Below, piece by piece: positions 1 to 7,341 of a DNA stretch of 64,000 bases. The translations under genes and the position numbers were made by a program. Positions within the stretch are counted from its first letter, which is position 1, and every line of letters begins with the position of its first letter. The notes below the pieces were generated by a model, which made no database searches, was not told where the DNA came from, and saw only the letters and a list, made by a program, of their open reading frames with translations. Source of the stretch: Bacteroidales bacterium (GTDB lineage Bacteria > Bacteroidota > Bacteroidia > Bacteroidales > P3); assembly GCA_024681475.1 (NCBI GenBank), contig JAILAT010000001.1, positions 1 to 64,000 of the forward strand. The letters are read 5' to 3'.

Positions 1-661
1 CAAAATCAGTTTGTTCACAGCTATTGATTAACGAATTAAAGGGTACAGAATAGTCAATGGGGGCGTATTCTGTAATGTAGTTCTTTATCTCGTCAATATC
101 AAGCAATATATCACGCGAGTTGATGACATTCTTTAGACGAACAACAAAGCGATGGTCATCCTTCGGAGCTGATTTGACCTGAGTTGAGCAAATCTGCATC
201 ATAGCATCTTCCGCAGATATGTCCGTCTGTTTTTTTTCAATCAATCGACGCAGGGCCATTGTATCAAGCGACACTATCGTAGAAACATCTTCGCCTTTGT
301 AAGTTGTTTCAAATTCAAGCACCTCACAGTATCCACCTCCGGAAAGACGACCGACACCAAACTGACCAGCTGTATCGACACCATTCTTTACACTATTGGC
401 AATGTCGGTTAAGATTTTAACCGCCTTATCGCTACGGATGCCTGTTCCATTGTCCTCAATGCAAATATCATCTCTGGTAATGCTGATGGATACTCTACCA
501 TCCTTTTCTTGAGGTAGTATACCCATCTTTACAGCCTCATTGATTGAGTCCAATGCGTTCTGGATATACTCTCTATATATGCAGCGCGGATTACTATAAA
601 GCTGCAACATCAGCATCTTCAACAAATCGATGCCGATGACGGGATTATCTATGTTTTGCAT
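1..661 (-). CDS. GHKL-fold (Hsp90/MORC-like) ATPase, N-terminal part; runs off the left edge
   Basis: Only the first 220 codons are in the window. The ATG at 659-661 lies 1 bp after the stop of the HerA-like gene, so the two are translationally close. The visible part is a GHKL ATP-binding domain: N-box with EYIQNALDS around residues 31-39, G1 box DNGTGI around 70-75, and G2 box GQFGVGRLSGG around 99-109. These are the nucleotide- and Mg-binding motifs of the Hsp90/MutL/histidine-kinase superfamily. The N-box followed by a G-rich lid is more like Hsp90 and MORC-type ATPases than histidine kinases, and no HisKA segment precedes it. Known: prokaryotic MORC/Hsp90-like ATPases occur in restriction-like operons. 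Inferred: a nucleotide-driven clamp or switch acting with the upstream HerA and NurA genes. The missing C-terminus could carry an effector domain. Confidence 0.8.
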   Translation of the reverse strand, partial: MQNIDNPVIGIDLLKMLMLQLYSNPRCIYREYIQNALDSINEAVKMGILPQEKDGRVSISITRDDICIEDNGTGIRSDKAVKILTDIANSVKNGVDTAGQFGVGRLSGGGYCEVLEFETTYKGEDVSTIVSLDTMALRRLIEKKQTDISAEDAMMQICSTQVKSAPKDDHRFVVRLKNVINSRDILLDIDEIKNYITEYAPIDYSVPFNSLINSCEQTDF

Positions 662-662
662 T

Positions 663-2330
663 TTAGCCATTGGGATATTGTTTATATGTTGGACGCGGGA
701 ATCTTATGTTCACGAGAGAACGCAGCGCAGGATTGGAGATGATGTACTCACCCGGACTTAGTCGTGTCATCATATTCTGATACACTTTGGGGATATATCG
801 GTAGTCGGACTTTGACACTTCGATAGCATTGGTGCGTCCATATGCTTGTGTTGCACAGTTGCCTTTCACTCGGTCGTGGATGGCACTTCTGAATTGCTCG
901 ACAGAAAACAGAATGATACCCAGGGAACGGCCTCGTTCTGCAATATCAAGTAACTGCTGAAGGATGGGAGAACTCTTAGGAACATCATTTGAAGCATACT
1001 TGTTCAACTCATCGACGAAGAGAATGACCTTGTCGGGAATGTTGTCTCGTTCTGCACCCAATTTCATGTCATAAATTGCTCTCGCCACACTACCAAACAC
1101 GAAACTTTGGGCATTGTCATCAAGGCGGGCAATATCAATCACCATCACCTGACCATTGGTCAAGTTGTTGGATATTTCTTCTGTCAAATCGACTTCTGAT
1201 GTGGCATCATTCAAATTGGTACCGAACAGATTATTCTTTATGGCCTTGTTTACACAACGTTTAAACTTCCTCCAGCTGGTCACCTGTATCTCGTTCTTCT
1301 TGCCACCATTGGCTTCTGTCTTAGTACATTCGTCAATCTTTTCAAGCAAAGTTGACCAACTATCAACAGAATTAAAAGGCTCCTGCCTGTTTATGATGTA
1401 GTTAACACAGCTTTCAAGAGTTCCTGTGGAGTCATCCTCATTCGCTAAAAGAAGGTCAATCTTTTCAATACAGTTCTCGTATATGAATTTGTACTTCTTG
1501 GCCTTTCCGGATTTAATCTGTTGATTCACATCCTCCGGTAGGGCGTAACTCTGAACATTGGCCGTATACTTGTCTTTGCTATACGGATAGTAATACCTAA
1601 CATTATCAAAAGGCTGAGCCGAGAGTCCTAAATCGGCGTATATCTTTTGGTCTTTACCTGACAATTCGGTATTAGGCTCATCAATTGCCATCAAATCGCG
1701 TCCTTTGACGTTAAAGAAGACGAAAGCTACCGTTTCGTTGTTCTCTGTACGGAATTTTTCTTGAATTGCCTTCAACAGGAACATCGAGAAAGATGTCTTT
1801 GCTGCAAGACCAGAGATGCCCGACACATTGATGTGTGCACCATCAGGACCTAACAAGAAGTGTGAGTTCAGGACAACTGGCACCTTTATCGAGGCATCCC
1901 CCTGATACATCTGCAAGTACCCACATACTAACGGGTGCTGTACATCTTTTTCACTCAATCCCAAAGCAACTTTGATATCATTCTCATCACACAGGGAAAC
2001 ACGGCGGTCATTCAACACTGGAGTATAGATGTTCTGTGTGTTGCACGAAACACGTACTTTCACATAGTTCATCCCAAGTCGGTTCATATTGCCGATATTA
2101 TCATCGATAGCTCCAAAATCGCTTGAAATATAGCTTGTGAAGTGACTGGGTGAATCTGTCACATGGTTTATCTCTTCAATCACACCATAGGTCGTTGAGT
2201 CGCATTCGTGTTCGACCTTTACGATATCGAATGGACTCAGAATTTGACGTTTGTCTGTCCAAAAATAGAACTCGTCAATGGTTGATGGTGAACTTTCCGT
2301 TGCGGATACTTTGCCGATTATCTTAGTCAT
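663..2330 (-). CDS. herA: HerA-like hexameric DNA translocase/ATPase
   Basis: A 555-aa member of the FtsK-HerA ATPase superfamily. Residues about 1-150 form a beta-rich region matching a HAS-barrel, the ring-assembly domain of HerA. The ATPase core follows. The P-loop region GISGLAAKTS (171-180) is noncanonical, with Ala where the usual Gly precedes the Lys. Walker B is VILFVDELNK (435-444). Arg-rich ERGRSLGI (465-472) and a polar NCATQAYGRTN segment (491-501) sit where HerA carries its arginine finger and sensor. HerA normally pumps DNA and stimulates the NurA nuclease. Here the NurA-like gene is directly upstream (1 bp gap) and a GHKL ATPase directly downstream (1 bp gap), implying one co-translated complex. 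The substrate and trigger are unknown. Family assignment is secure; a defence role is inferred. Confidence 0.85.
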   Translation of the reverse strand: MTKIIGKVSATESSPSTIDEFYFWTDKRQILSPFDIVKVEHECDSTTYGVIEEINHVTDSPSHFTSYISSDFGAIDDNIGNMNRLGMNYVKVRVSCNTQNIYTPVLNDRRVSLCDENDIKVALGLSEKDVQHPLVCGYLQMYQGDASIKVPVVLNSHFLLGPDGAHINVSGISGLAAKTSFSMFLLKAIQEKFRTENNETVAFVFFNVKGRDLMAIDEPNTELSGKDQKIYADLGLSAQPFDNVRYYYPYSKDKYTANVQSYALPEDVNQQIKSGKAKKYKFIYENCIEKIDLLLANEDDSTGTLESCVNYIINRQEPFNSVDSWSTLLEKIDECTKTEANGGKKNEIQVTSWRKFKRCVNKAIKNNLFGTNLNDATSEVDLTEEISNNLTNGQVMVIDIARLDDNAQSFVFGSVARAIYDMKLGAERDNIPDKVILFVDELNKYASNDVPKSSPILQQLLDIAERGRSLGIILFSVEQFRSAIHDRVKGNCATQAYGRTNAIEVSKSDYRYIPKVYQNMMTRLSPGEYIISNPALRSLVNIRFPRPTYKQYPNG

Positions 2331-2331
2331 A

Positions 2332-3606
2332 TCAAAAGAGATTGAGGATAATATTCTGATTGATGTAATTTGATTTGCAGAAGCTTTCTGTTAGAAAAAC
2401 AGGATATAGGTGGTTCGCCCAGCGACTGTCTTTCCCATAACAAGTAGGATAGGCTTCGCGTATAAGATTGGCGCTAATGAGGTCTACAAGTTGGGTATCA
2501 AGAACGCCCCCCTTCTCTTCCAGCACCATTTCGCATTTGATAACATCAGAAAAGTGAGTCTCGCGGAAATCGCTTTTACGAAGTCTCAGATACCACATTG
2601 CAAACTCCGACTGGCTCCCCGATGCCGGATACCGATACACTTTTGTCCTTTCAAAGGGTTTCAAATTCGCAATGGTTTTCGACAAACGATGCCCTTTGAA
2701 GTCTCTTAACAAGTCAGGGTTAAACAATTTGGACACCCCTACAACGTGCTTGTAGTTGGAACGAAGTTGGTTCCATTCTGTTGTTGAAAGGTTGGAGTAA
2801 CTTGCGTTATACTCAATGGAGCCATCTTTGATGAGGAAGTGCTCATTATCAAGGCAATTATCCTTGCATAACTGAGCAACCATCAATTGCTCCTCATCGG
2901 TCATCTCATTCTGTATCTTGGCTGTGCCGCTGTTTTTATATCCATTTTTGTCTGCTGTGATGTCCTTTGAGCCATCGGTAGGATATAGGAGAATCTTGTC
3001 AATCTTAATAGCGTGTTCCTGGACGAAAACATTCTTTGCTAATTCCTCGTTTATCTTCTCACAATACATGCGGCAGAAGTTAGCCTCTTTGTCATCATCG
3101 TAGTTGAAGTTTCGAGGTAATGAGAGCAATACCTTGCGTGTAAGGGAATGTCGTTTGAACGTATCCCTGTCTGCTCTCACACAGCAACCTACTATAATCT
3201 GACCTGCGAGAAAAGGAAATATACGGTTTCCAATGGCGATGTCATCCACCTTATATACGTGACGGGAACCATCCAAAAAGTAAGAAAACAATGGAGTGCT
3301 GGCCAGCTTCATCATCTGCGCATTGATCAAGACTGTCTCTGTTCGGGACATATCTGACTCTGCGATTTGGGCACTATTCAGTTGAACGGCTGGTTTGTCG
3401 TCATAATCGAGAGTATCTTGGTCATTTTGGTCGAGGACAAGTTTCCTTGTCTTATAGCACGAATACTTTCCCTCCCCGTCCTTTTCTATGAAGTCTAATA
3501 TCTTCATTTGCGGCATTGGCCATATCCCCAAGTCTCCAACAGGCGGTTCAACAATAAGAAAGGCATGAGACTTATGTGCCCAAAGGCAATGCCTTCCAAA
3601 TATCAA
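2332..3606 (-). CDS. nurA: NurA-like nuclease
   Basis: A 424-aa protein with the spaced motifs of the NurA 5'-3' exonuclease fold (RNase H-like): FLDGSR with acidic D112 followed by D121/D122, a second LIKDGSI strand near 258-264, a GVSK lysine motif near 290-293, and a C-terminal HLYPVFLTES segment near 399-408. NurA works as a dimer stacked on a HerA hexamer to degrade DNA ends, and the HerA-like gene starts 1 bp downstream. The reading frame opens with TTG at 3606 immediately after an in-frame stop. Internal ATGs at residues 31 and 34 are alternative starts that would keep all motifs. The gene begins 3 bp after the small upstream gene, so it belongs to the same operon. Divergence from archaeal NurA is large, so the match rests on motif order, not overall identity. 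Confidence 0.72.
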   Translation of the reverse strand: MIFGRHCLWAHKSHAFLIVEPPVGDLGIWPMPQMKILDFIEKDGEGKYSCYKTRKLVLDQNDQDTLDYDDKPAVQLNSAQIAESDMSRTETVLINAQMMKLASTPLFSYFLDGSRHVYKVDDIAIGNRIFPFLAGQIIVGCCVRADRDTFKRHSLTRKVLLSLPRNFNYDDDKEANFCRMYCEKINEELAKNVFVQEHAIKIDKILLYPTDGSKDITADKNGYKNSGTAKIQNEMTDEEQLMVAQLCKDNCLDNEHFLIKDGSIEYNASYSNLSTTEWNQLRSNYKHVVGVSKLFNPDLLRDFKGHRLSKTIANLKPFERTKVYRYPASGSQSEFAMWYLRLRKSDFRETHFSDVIKCEMVLEEKGGVLDTQLVDLISANLIREAYPTCYGKDSRWANHLYPVFLTESFCKSNYINQNIILNLF

Positions 3607-3609
3607 TGA

Positions 3610-3780
3610 TTACATTGCGGCAAGTATCTGTTTGGCGGGGATGTGCTGTATCGCACCATCGTCTGCTTGCACGATGACATTCTCATCGTGCAAGGCTTTT
3701 TCCTCCAGCATACGCTTTTCGGCTAACTGAAGACCAGCATCAATCTTATCTTGCAATTCCTGTATTTCCTTTTCTGACAT
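3610..3780 (-). CDS. 56-aa small protein, probable partner/antitoxin of the zeta-like kinase
   Basis: A short ORF with ATG at 3778-3780 and TAA at 3610-3612. It overlaps the 3' end of the zeta-like gene by 35 bp and ends 3 bp before the NurA-like start, so it is translated within the operon. The protein is a charged N-terminal helix (residues about 1-32, rich in Glu and Lys) followed by a small beta segment, ENVIVQADDGAIQHIPAKQI (33-52). From memory, small proteins with a helix followed by a strand and a terminal PA[KR]-type motif commonly accompany zeta-like genes in Bacteroidetes, which makes an antitoxin role plausible. No homology was tested. It could also be a structural adaptor for the NurA-HerA complex. 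Confidence 0.65.
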   Translation of the reverse strand: MSEKEIQELQDKIDAGLQLAEKRMLEEKALHDENVIVQADDGAIQHIPAKQILAAM

Positions 3781-4345
3781 AACCGATTATTTGATTATAA
3801 ATGGTTTCGTTGCTTACTATTGTTTCAATGGATTTTCCCCCTACGGCCACCTTACGGCGGTGTATGGTGCTGTTGTCGTAGATGCTCCACGTATCGACTT
3901 CGGTAGCATAAAGGTTGACCAAATTATTGATCCCGCTGACATAACGACGACGGATGATGTCTTCGGGGATATCATGTCCGCCCTTACTGACTCGCTCGGC
4001 CACACGCTGTATGGCCAGCTCTGGAGAATTGAGCCAGAAGAATAGCAGCGTAACGCTATAGCCTTTGGCGTGGGCCCGTCGAACCAAATTGATATAGGAA
4101 CGGGTGGCAAGGGTGGTCTCTATGGAGAAAGACTCCTCGCGAGCGAGCAACTCTTCGATGCGTCGCAACATCAGTTTTCCGGCTTCAATGGCCACATCGG
4201 TGGGGTTGAAGGGCGACAATCCACGAGCTATCTCATCGGCATTGACAAATTCCCGACAGTCGAGAATATCAGGCAACACGGTGTACGAGGCAGTGGTTTT
4301 CCCTGCCCCATTGCAGCCTCCGATGATGTATAGCATTTTATCCAT
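3746..4345 (-). CDS. Zeta-toxin-like P-loop kinase
   Basis: A protein of 199 aa if it starts at the ATG 4343-4345; an in-frame TTG at 4357 and an ATG at 4336 are alternatives. Walker A is GGCNGAGKTT (residues about 9-18). The segment FSIETTLA matches the substrate-binding Glu-Thr-Thr of zeta toxins, with downstream RVAERV and IIRRRY arginines typical of the LID region. Zeta toxins phosphorylate UDP-GlcNAc or related sugar nucleotides and are held in check by an antitoxin. In many Bacteroidetes such proteins are annotated only as zeta-like or AAA ATPases. It is the first gene of the operon, with a -7 element just upstream. Its 3' end overlaps the 56-aa gene. Whether it is a real toxin or a nucleotide-modifying sensor of the downstream NurA-HerA-GHKL genes is open. 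Confidence 0.8.
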   Translation of the reverse strand: MDKMLYIIGGCNGAGKTTASYTVLPDILDCREFVNADEIARGLSPFNPTDVAIEAGKLMLRRIEELLAREESFSIETTLATRSYINLVRRAHAKGYSVTLLFFWLNSPELAIQRVAERVSKGGHDIPEDIIRRRYVSGINNLVNLYATEVDTWSIYDNSTIHRRKVAVGGKSIETIVSNETIYNQIIGYVRKGNTGIAR

Positions 4346-4354
4346 TTTAATTTG

Positions 4355-4362
4355 CAAAAATA
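4355..4362 (-). promoter_or_regulatory. -7 box of the zeta/NurA/HerA/GHKL operon
   Basis: TATTTTTG on the minus strand matches the Bacteroidetes -7 consensus TAnnTTTG. It lies about 10 nt before the ATG at 4345, implying a very short leader. No clear -33 TTTG was seen at the expected distance. It is the only promoter-like element seen for the five-gene operon. Confidence 0.5.
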
Positions 4363-4467
4363 CGTTTTTTTTTGAAATGTTAGTATTAAAAATAAACAGC
4401 TTTTCAAAAATGGTTTGTATATTAAATAGTTATATAAATAATATTATAGTGTATCCAATATAAAAAA

Positions 4468-4496
4468 CCCATAAAAAGCATGCGTTTTTTTATGGG
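4468..4496. terminator. Hairpin in the 4.36-4.77 kb gap
   Basis: CCCATAAAAA (4468-4477) pairs perfectly with TTTTTATGGG (4487-4496) across a 9-nt loop. The A-run on one side and T-run on the other would allow termination on either strand. It separates the low-GC operon from the thioesterase region. No gene was seen in the 4363-4770 gap. Confidence 0.4.
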
Positions 4497-4571
4497 CTGT
4501 AATGAATTATTCGCCGAATGGCTATGCGCTTATAATTCAATTTATAGGGGGGCTATTTGTTCATTGAGAAC

Positions 4572-4661
4572 GCGTCTCTCCAAGACGCTCATTGCTCCTA
4601 TCTTGTTGCCCCACACTGCGTTCCTTGTGTGGGGTTATTGAGAGTTAGCCTCTCCAAGGCT
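4572..4661. repeat. Cluster of three small hairpins, two sharing the loop TCTCCAA
   Basis: GCGTC-TCTCCAA-GACGC (4572-4588) and AGCC-TCTCCAA-GGCT (4647-4661) have the same 7-nt loop but different, compensatory stems. Between them CCCCACAC (4609-4616) pairs with GTGTGGGG (4627-4634) around a 10-nt loop. The block lies in the non-coding gap downstream of the thioesterase gene and is not coding in any frame I can defend. It looks like a piece of an interspersed intergenic repeat family. Confidence 0.55.
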
Positions 4662-4770
4662 ATTATTAGAAGTCCTCTTATGTTGTTGAAGGCGCGTATT
4701 TCCGAGACTGTCGAATTATGACATAGTGCTATTTTATTGCTACTAATCTGTTCTGTCGTATATTTAATCA

Positions 4771-5505
4771 TCAGTGCAATCGAACTATCGCATTGACTGC
4801 CACGCCGTTACTGTTGAGCACTTGGAAATAGTGGGTGTCGCCGTCTTGCTTTGAGTGGATGGCTACATTGGGGTCTGCGTATTGGGTTTCTTTCAGATAG
4901 GCGATGTCGAAGGTGTCAATCTCTTTGCGTTGGCCGTCGCGGTGCTTGCAGATGTCTGGTATCGAATCGCTTATCCATTTCATATATTCGGCGTTGTTGG
5001 TGTGCCGTGTGTGGTCGATGGCCGAATAGGGCACCTCTACCCTTTTCAGCAAGGGCATATCGGCAGGCATAACTATCTTTTCGAGGGTCTGCTTGTCGGT
5101 GGCGCACACATCTTCCCTTTCGAAGGGCTCGATGAGTTCGTGTAGGCGGCAAACACGCCGTGTCAGCATGTCGATTATGACCCACTGCGACGAGCTGGTG
5201 GCACAGATGTTGCCATCGGCATCGATGAGCTGGTAGTCGCGTGGCGCTATCAGCCCGTTGTCGATACGAGGCCATGTCCGCAGCGTAAGATGTTCGCCGG
5301 CAGTGGGGAAACGCATCACCTTGTAGTATACCCTTGTCAGCACCCACGCTTTGTGAACAGGCTTCAAGCCATTGAAACCCACACCCAATGAGTCGGAATG
5401 GTCGCCGGCAACGTCTTGGAACAGACGTGCCATACCCCAGATGGTCAGTCGGTCGTCTTCATCGCAAATCAGCGTCGACAATGTGAAATCTTCTGTAAAA
5501 AACAT
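4771..5505 (-). CDS. Acyl-ACP thioesterase (FatA/FatB family)
   Basis: A 244-aa protein from the ATG at 5503-5505; the frame is open further upstream, but that would overlap argS, whose stop is at 5517. Two hot-dog domains are apparent. The first carries WGMARLFQDVAGDHS and the AWVLTR strand. The second has VPYSAIDHTRHTNNAEYMKW, matching the catalytic Asn/His region of acyl-ACP thioesterases. The enzyme releases fatty acids from acyl-carrier protein in the cytoplasm. The gene follows argS by 11 bp and is probably cotranscribed with it. Length fits bacterial family members. The assignment is firm; chain-length preference cannot be read from the sequence. Confidence 0.88.
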   Translation of the reverse strand: MFFTEDFTLSTLICDEDDRLTIWGMARLFQDVAGDHSDSLGVGFNGLKPVHKAWVLTRVYYKVMRFPTAGEHLTLRTWPRIDNGLIAPRDYQLIDADGNICATSSSQWVIIDMLTRRVCRLHELIEPFEREDVCATDKQTLEKIVMPADMPLLKRVEVPYSAIDHTRHTNNAEYMKWISDSIPDICKHRDGQRKEIDTFDIAYLKETQYADPNVAIHSKQDGDTHYFQVLNSNGVAVNAIVRLH

Positions 5506-5516
5506 GGCGTCGGTCT

Positions 5517-7307
5517 TTACATTCTGTCGGGTACTTCGATACCCAAAATAAGCATCAGGTTCTTCAGGCATGAGGCCACGGCTGCCGACAGTTTCACCCT
5601 GAACAACATGGTGTTGGCATTCTCCTCGCGCAGAATGGGAGTGTCCTGATAGAAGCTGTTGAAAGCTTTGGCCACATCGTAGGCATAGTTGGCAATCATG
5701 GCCGGACTGAATGCTGTAGCGGCCTGGTCGATCACGCCAGGCATATCGTGCAGCAGCTTCACCACGTCGCGCTCCTTGTCGTTCAGCTCCTCGTCGGCGA
5801 CAGGTGTGTGGACGTTGATGCCTTTCTCCGTCTCGGCCTTACGGACGATGGAACGGATACGGGCATGGGTGTATTGGATGAAGGGGCCCGTGTTGCCGTT
5901 GAAGTCGATGCTCTCTGCCGGATTGAACAGCATGTTCTTGGAGGGATCCACCTTCAGGATGAAATATTTCAGCGCGCCGAGAGCCAGGATGTGATAGAGC
6001 TCTTTCTGTTGCTCGGGGGTCAGGTCGTCGTTTTTGCCGTGCTCCTTGCTCATTTCTTCGGCGGTCTGCTCCATTTCGGCGATGAGGTCGTCGGCGTCGA
6101 CAACGGTGCCTTCGCGCGACTTCATCTTGCCGTTGGGCAGCTCCACCATGCCGTAGGACAGGTGATACACCTTGTCGGCCCAGTCGAAGCCCAGGCGTCC
6201 CAGCACAATTTTAAGCACTTGGAAATGATAGTCCTGCTCGTTGCCGACGACATACACCAGCTGGTCGGCGCCGAAGTCGTTGTGGCGCAGCAGGGCTGTG
6301 CCCAAATCTTGTGTCATGTATACCGACGTGCCGTCTTTGCGCAGCAGCAGTTTCTGGTCGAGGCCAGCGTCGGTGAGGTCGCACCACACCGATCCGTCGT
6401 CCTTGCGGAACAGCACACCCATATCCAAACCTTTCTGCACCAGCTCTTTGCCTAGCAGATAGGTGTTCGATTCGTAGTATATCTTGTCGAAGCCGACGCC
6501 CAACTTGCGGTAGGTCTCGTCGAAGCCGGCGTATACCCATCCGTTCATCGTCTGCCACAGGTTGCGAATCTCTTCGTCGCCCTCTTCCCAGCGTTTCAGC
6601 ATCTGTTGCGCCTCCACCATGAGCGGGGCCTCTTTCTTGGCCTGCTCCTCGTCCATACCCTTGTCGGTCAGGCTTTTGACCTCCTCTTTGTAGTGCTTGT
6701 CGAACTCCACATAGTATTTGCCGACGAGGTGGTCGCCTTTCATGCCCGACGACTCGGGGGTCTCGCCATTGCCGAAGCGCTGCCAAGCGAGCATCGACTT
6801 GCAGATGTGGATTCCACGGTCGTTTACCAGGTTGACTTTCTTGACGTTGGCGCCGTTGGCGGCGAGCAGCTGAGCCACCGACCAGCCGAGCAGATTGTTG
6901 CGGATGTGGCCCAGGTGCAACGGCTTGTTGGTGTTGGGCGAAGAATATTCTATCACCACCGGGGCATCGTTCTCGTTGACGTCCTTGAGGCCATAATGCT
7001 CGTTGTCGGCCATCGCGTTGAAGAACTGCATCCAGTAGCTGTCGGAGGTCTCGAAATTGAGGAAGCCCTTGATGACATTGAAGCCAGTGACCTCGTCAAC
7101 AGCCTTCTGGACGGCTTCGCCCAGTTCGTTGGCCAGTGCTTCGGGCGACTTGCGGGCCTGTTTCACGTAGGGGAACACCACCACGGTGTAGTCGCCTTGA
7201 AATTCTTTCTTGGTCTTCTGCAACACGATGTCTTGCGCCAGGACATCAAGGTCGTATAGCGATTTGAGTGCTGCACTTACAGCAGCTTGTATTTTGGATT
7301 CTATCAT
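5517..7307 (-). CDS. argS: Arginyl-tRNA synthetase
   Basis: A class I aminoacyl-tRNA synthetase charging tRNA-Arg, 596 aa from the ATG at 7305-7307 (MIESKIQAAV). The open frame extends 18 codons upstream without family similarity. Visible features are the N-terminal Add1 domain, the HIGH-type motif SSPNTNKPLHLGHIRNNLLG near residues 120-140, the KMSKS-equivalent MKSREGTVV (typical of ArgRS), and a C-terminal helical DALR anticodon-binding domain with the FNSFYQDTPIL motif. It is the first gene of a pair with the acyl-ACP thioesterase. Nothing is unusual about length or motifs. Confidence 0.97.
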   Translation of the reverse strand: MIESKIQAAVSAALKSLYDLDVLAQDIVLQKTKKEFQGDYTVVVFPYVKQARKSPEALANELGEAVQKAVDEVTGFNVIKGFLNFETSDSYWMQFFNAMADNEHYGLKDVNENDAPVVIEYSSPNTNKPLHLGHIRNNLLGWSVAQLLAANGANVKKVNLVNDRGIHICKSMLAWQRFGNGETPESSGMKGDHLVGKYYVEFDKHYKEEVKSLTDKGMDEEQAKKEAPLMVEAQQMLKRWEEGDEEIRNLWQTMNGWVYAGFDETYRKLGVGFDKIYYESNTYLLGKELVQKGLDMGVLFRKDDGSVWCDLTDAGLDQKLLLRKDGTSVYMTQDLGTALLRHNDFGADQLVYVVGNEQDYHFQVLKIVLGRLGFDWADKVYHLSYGMVELPNGKMKSREGTVVDADDLIAEMEQTAEEMSKEHGKNDDLTPEQQKELYHILALGALKYFILKVDPSKNMLFNPAESIDFNGNTGPFIQYTHARIRSIVRKAETEKGINVHTPVADEELNDKERDVVKLLHDMPGVIDQAATAFSPAMIANYAYDVAKAFNSFYQDTPILREENANTMLFRVKLSAAVASCLKNLMLILGIEVPDRM

Positions 7308-7341
7308 GATATTGTTGTTTTTCTGGTGGATAATCATTGGT

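Noticed and set aside
5506-5571. Upstream extension of the thioesterase reading frame
   Set aside because: It would overlap the end of argS and lacks the usual start; the ATG at 5505 gives the expected length.
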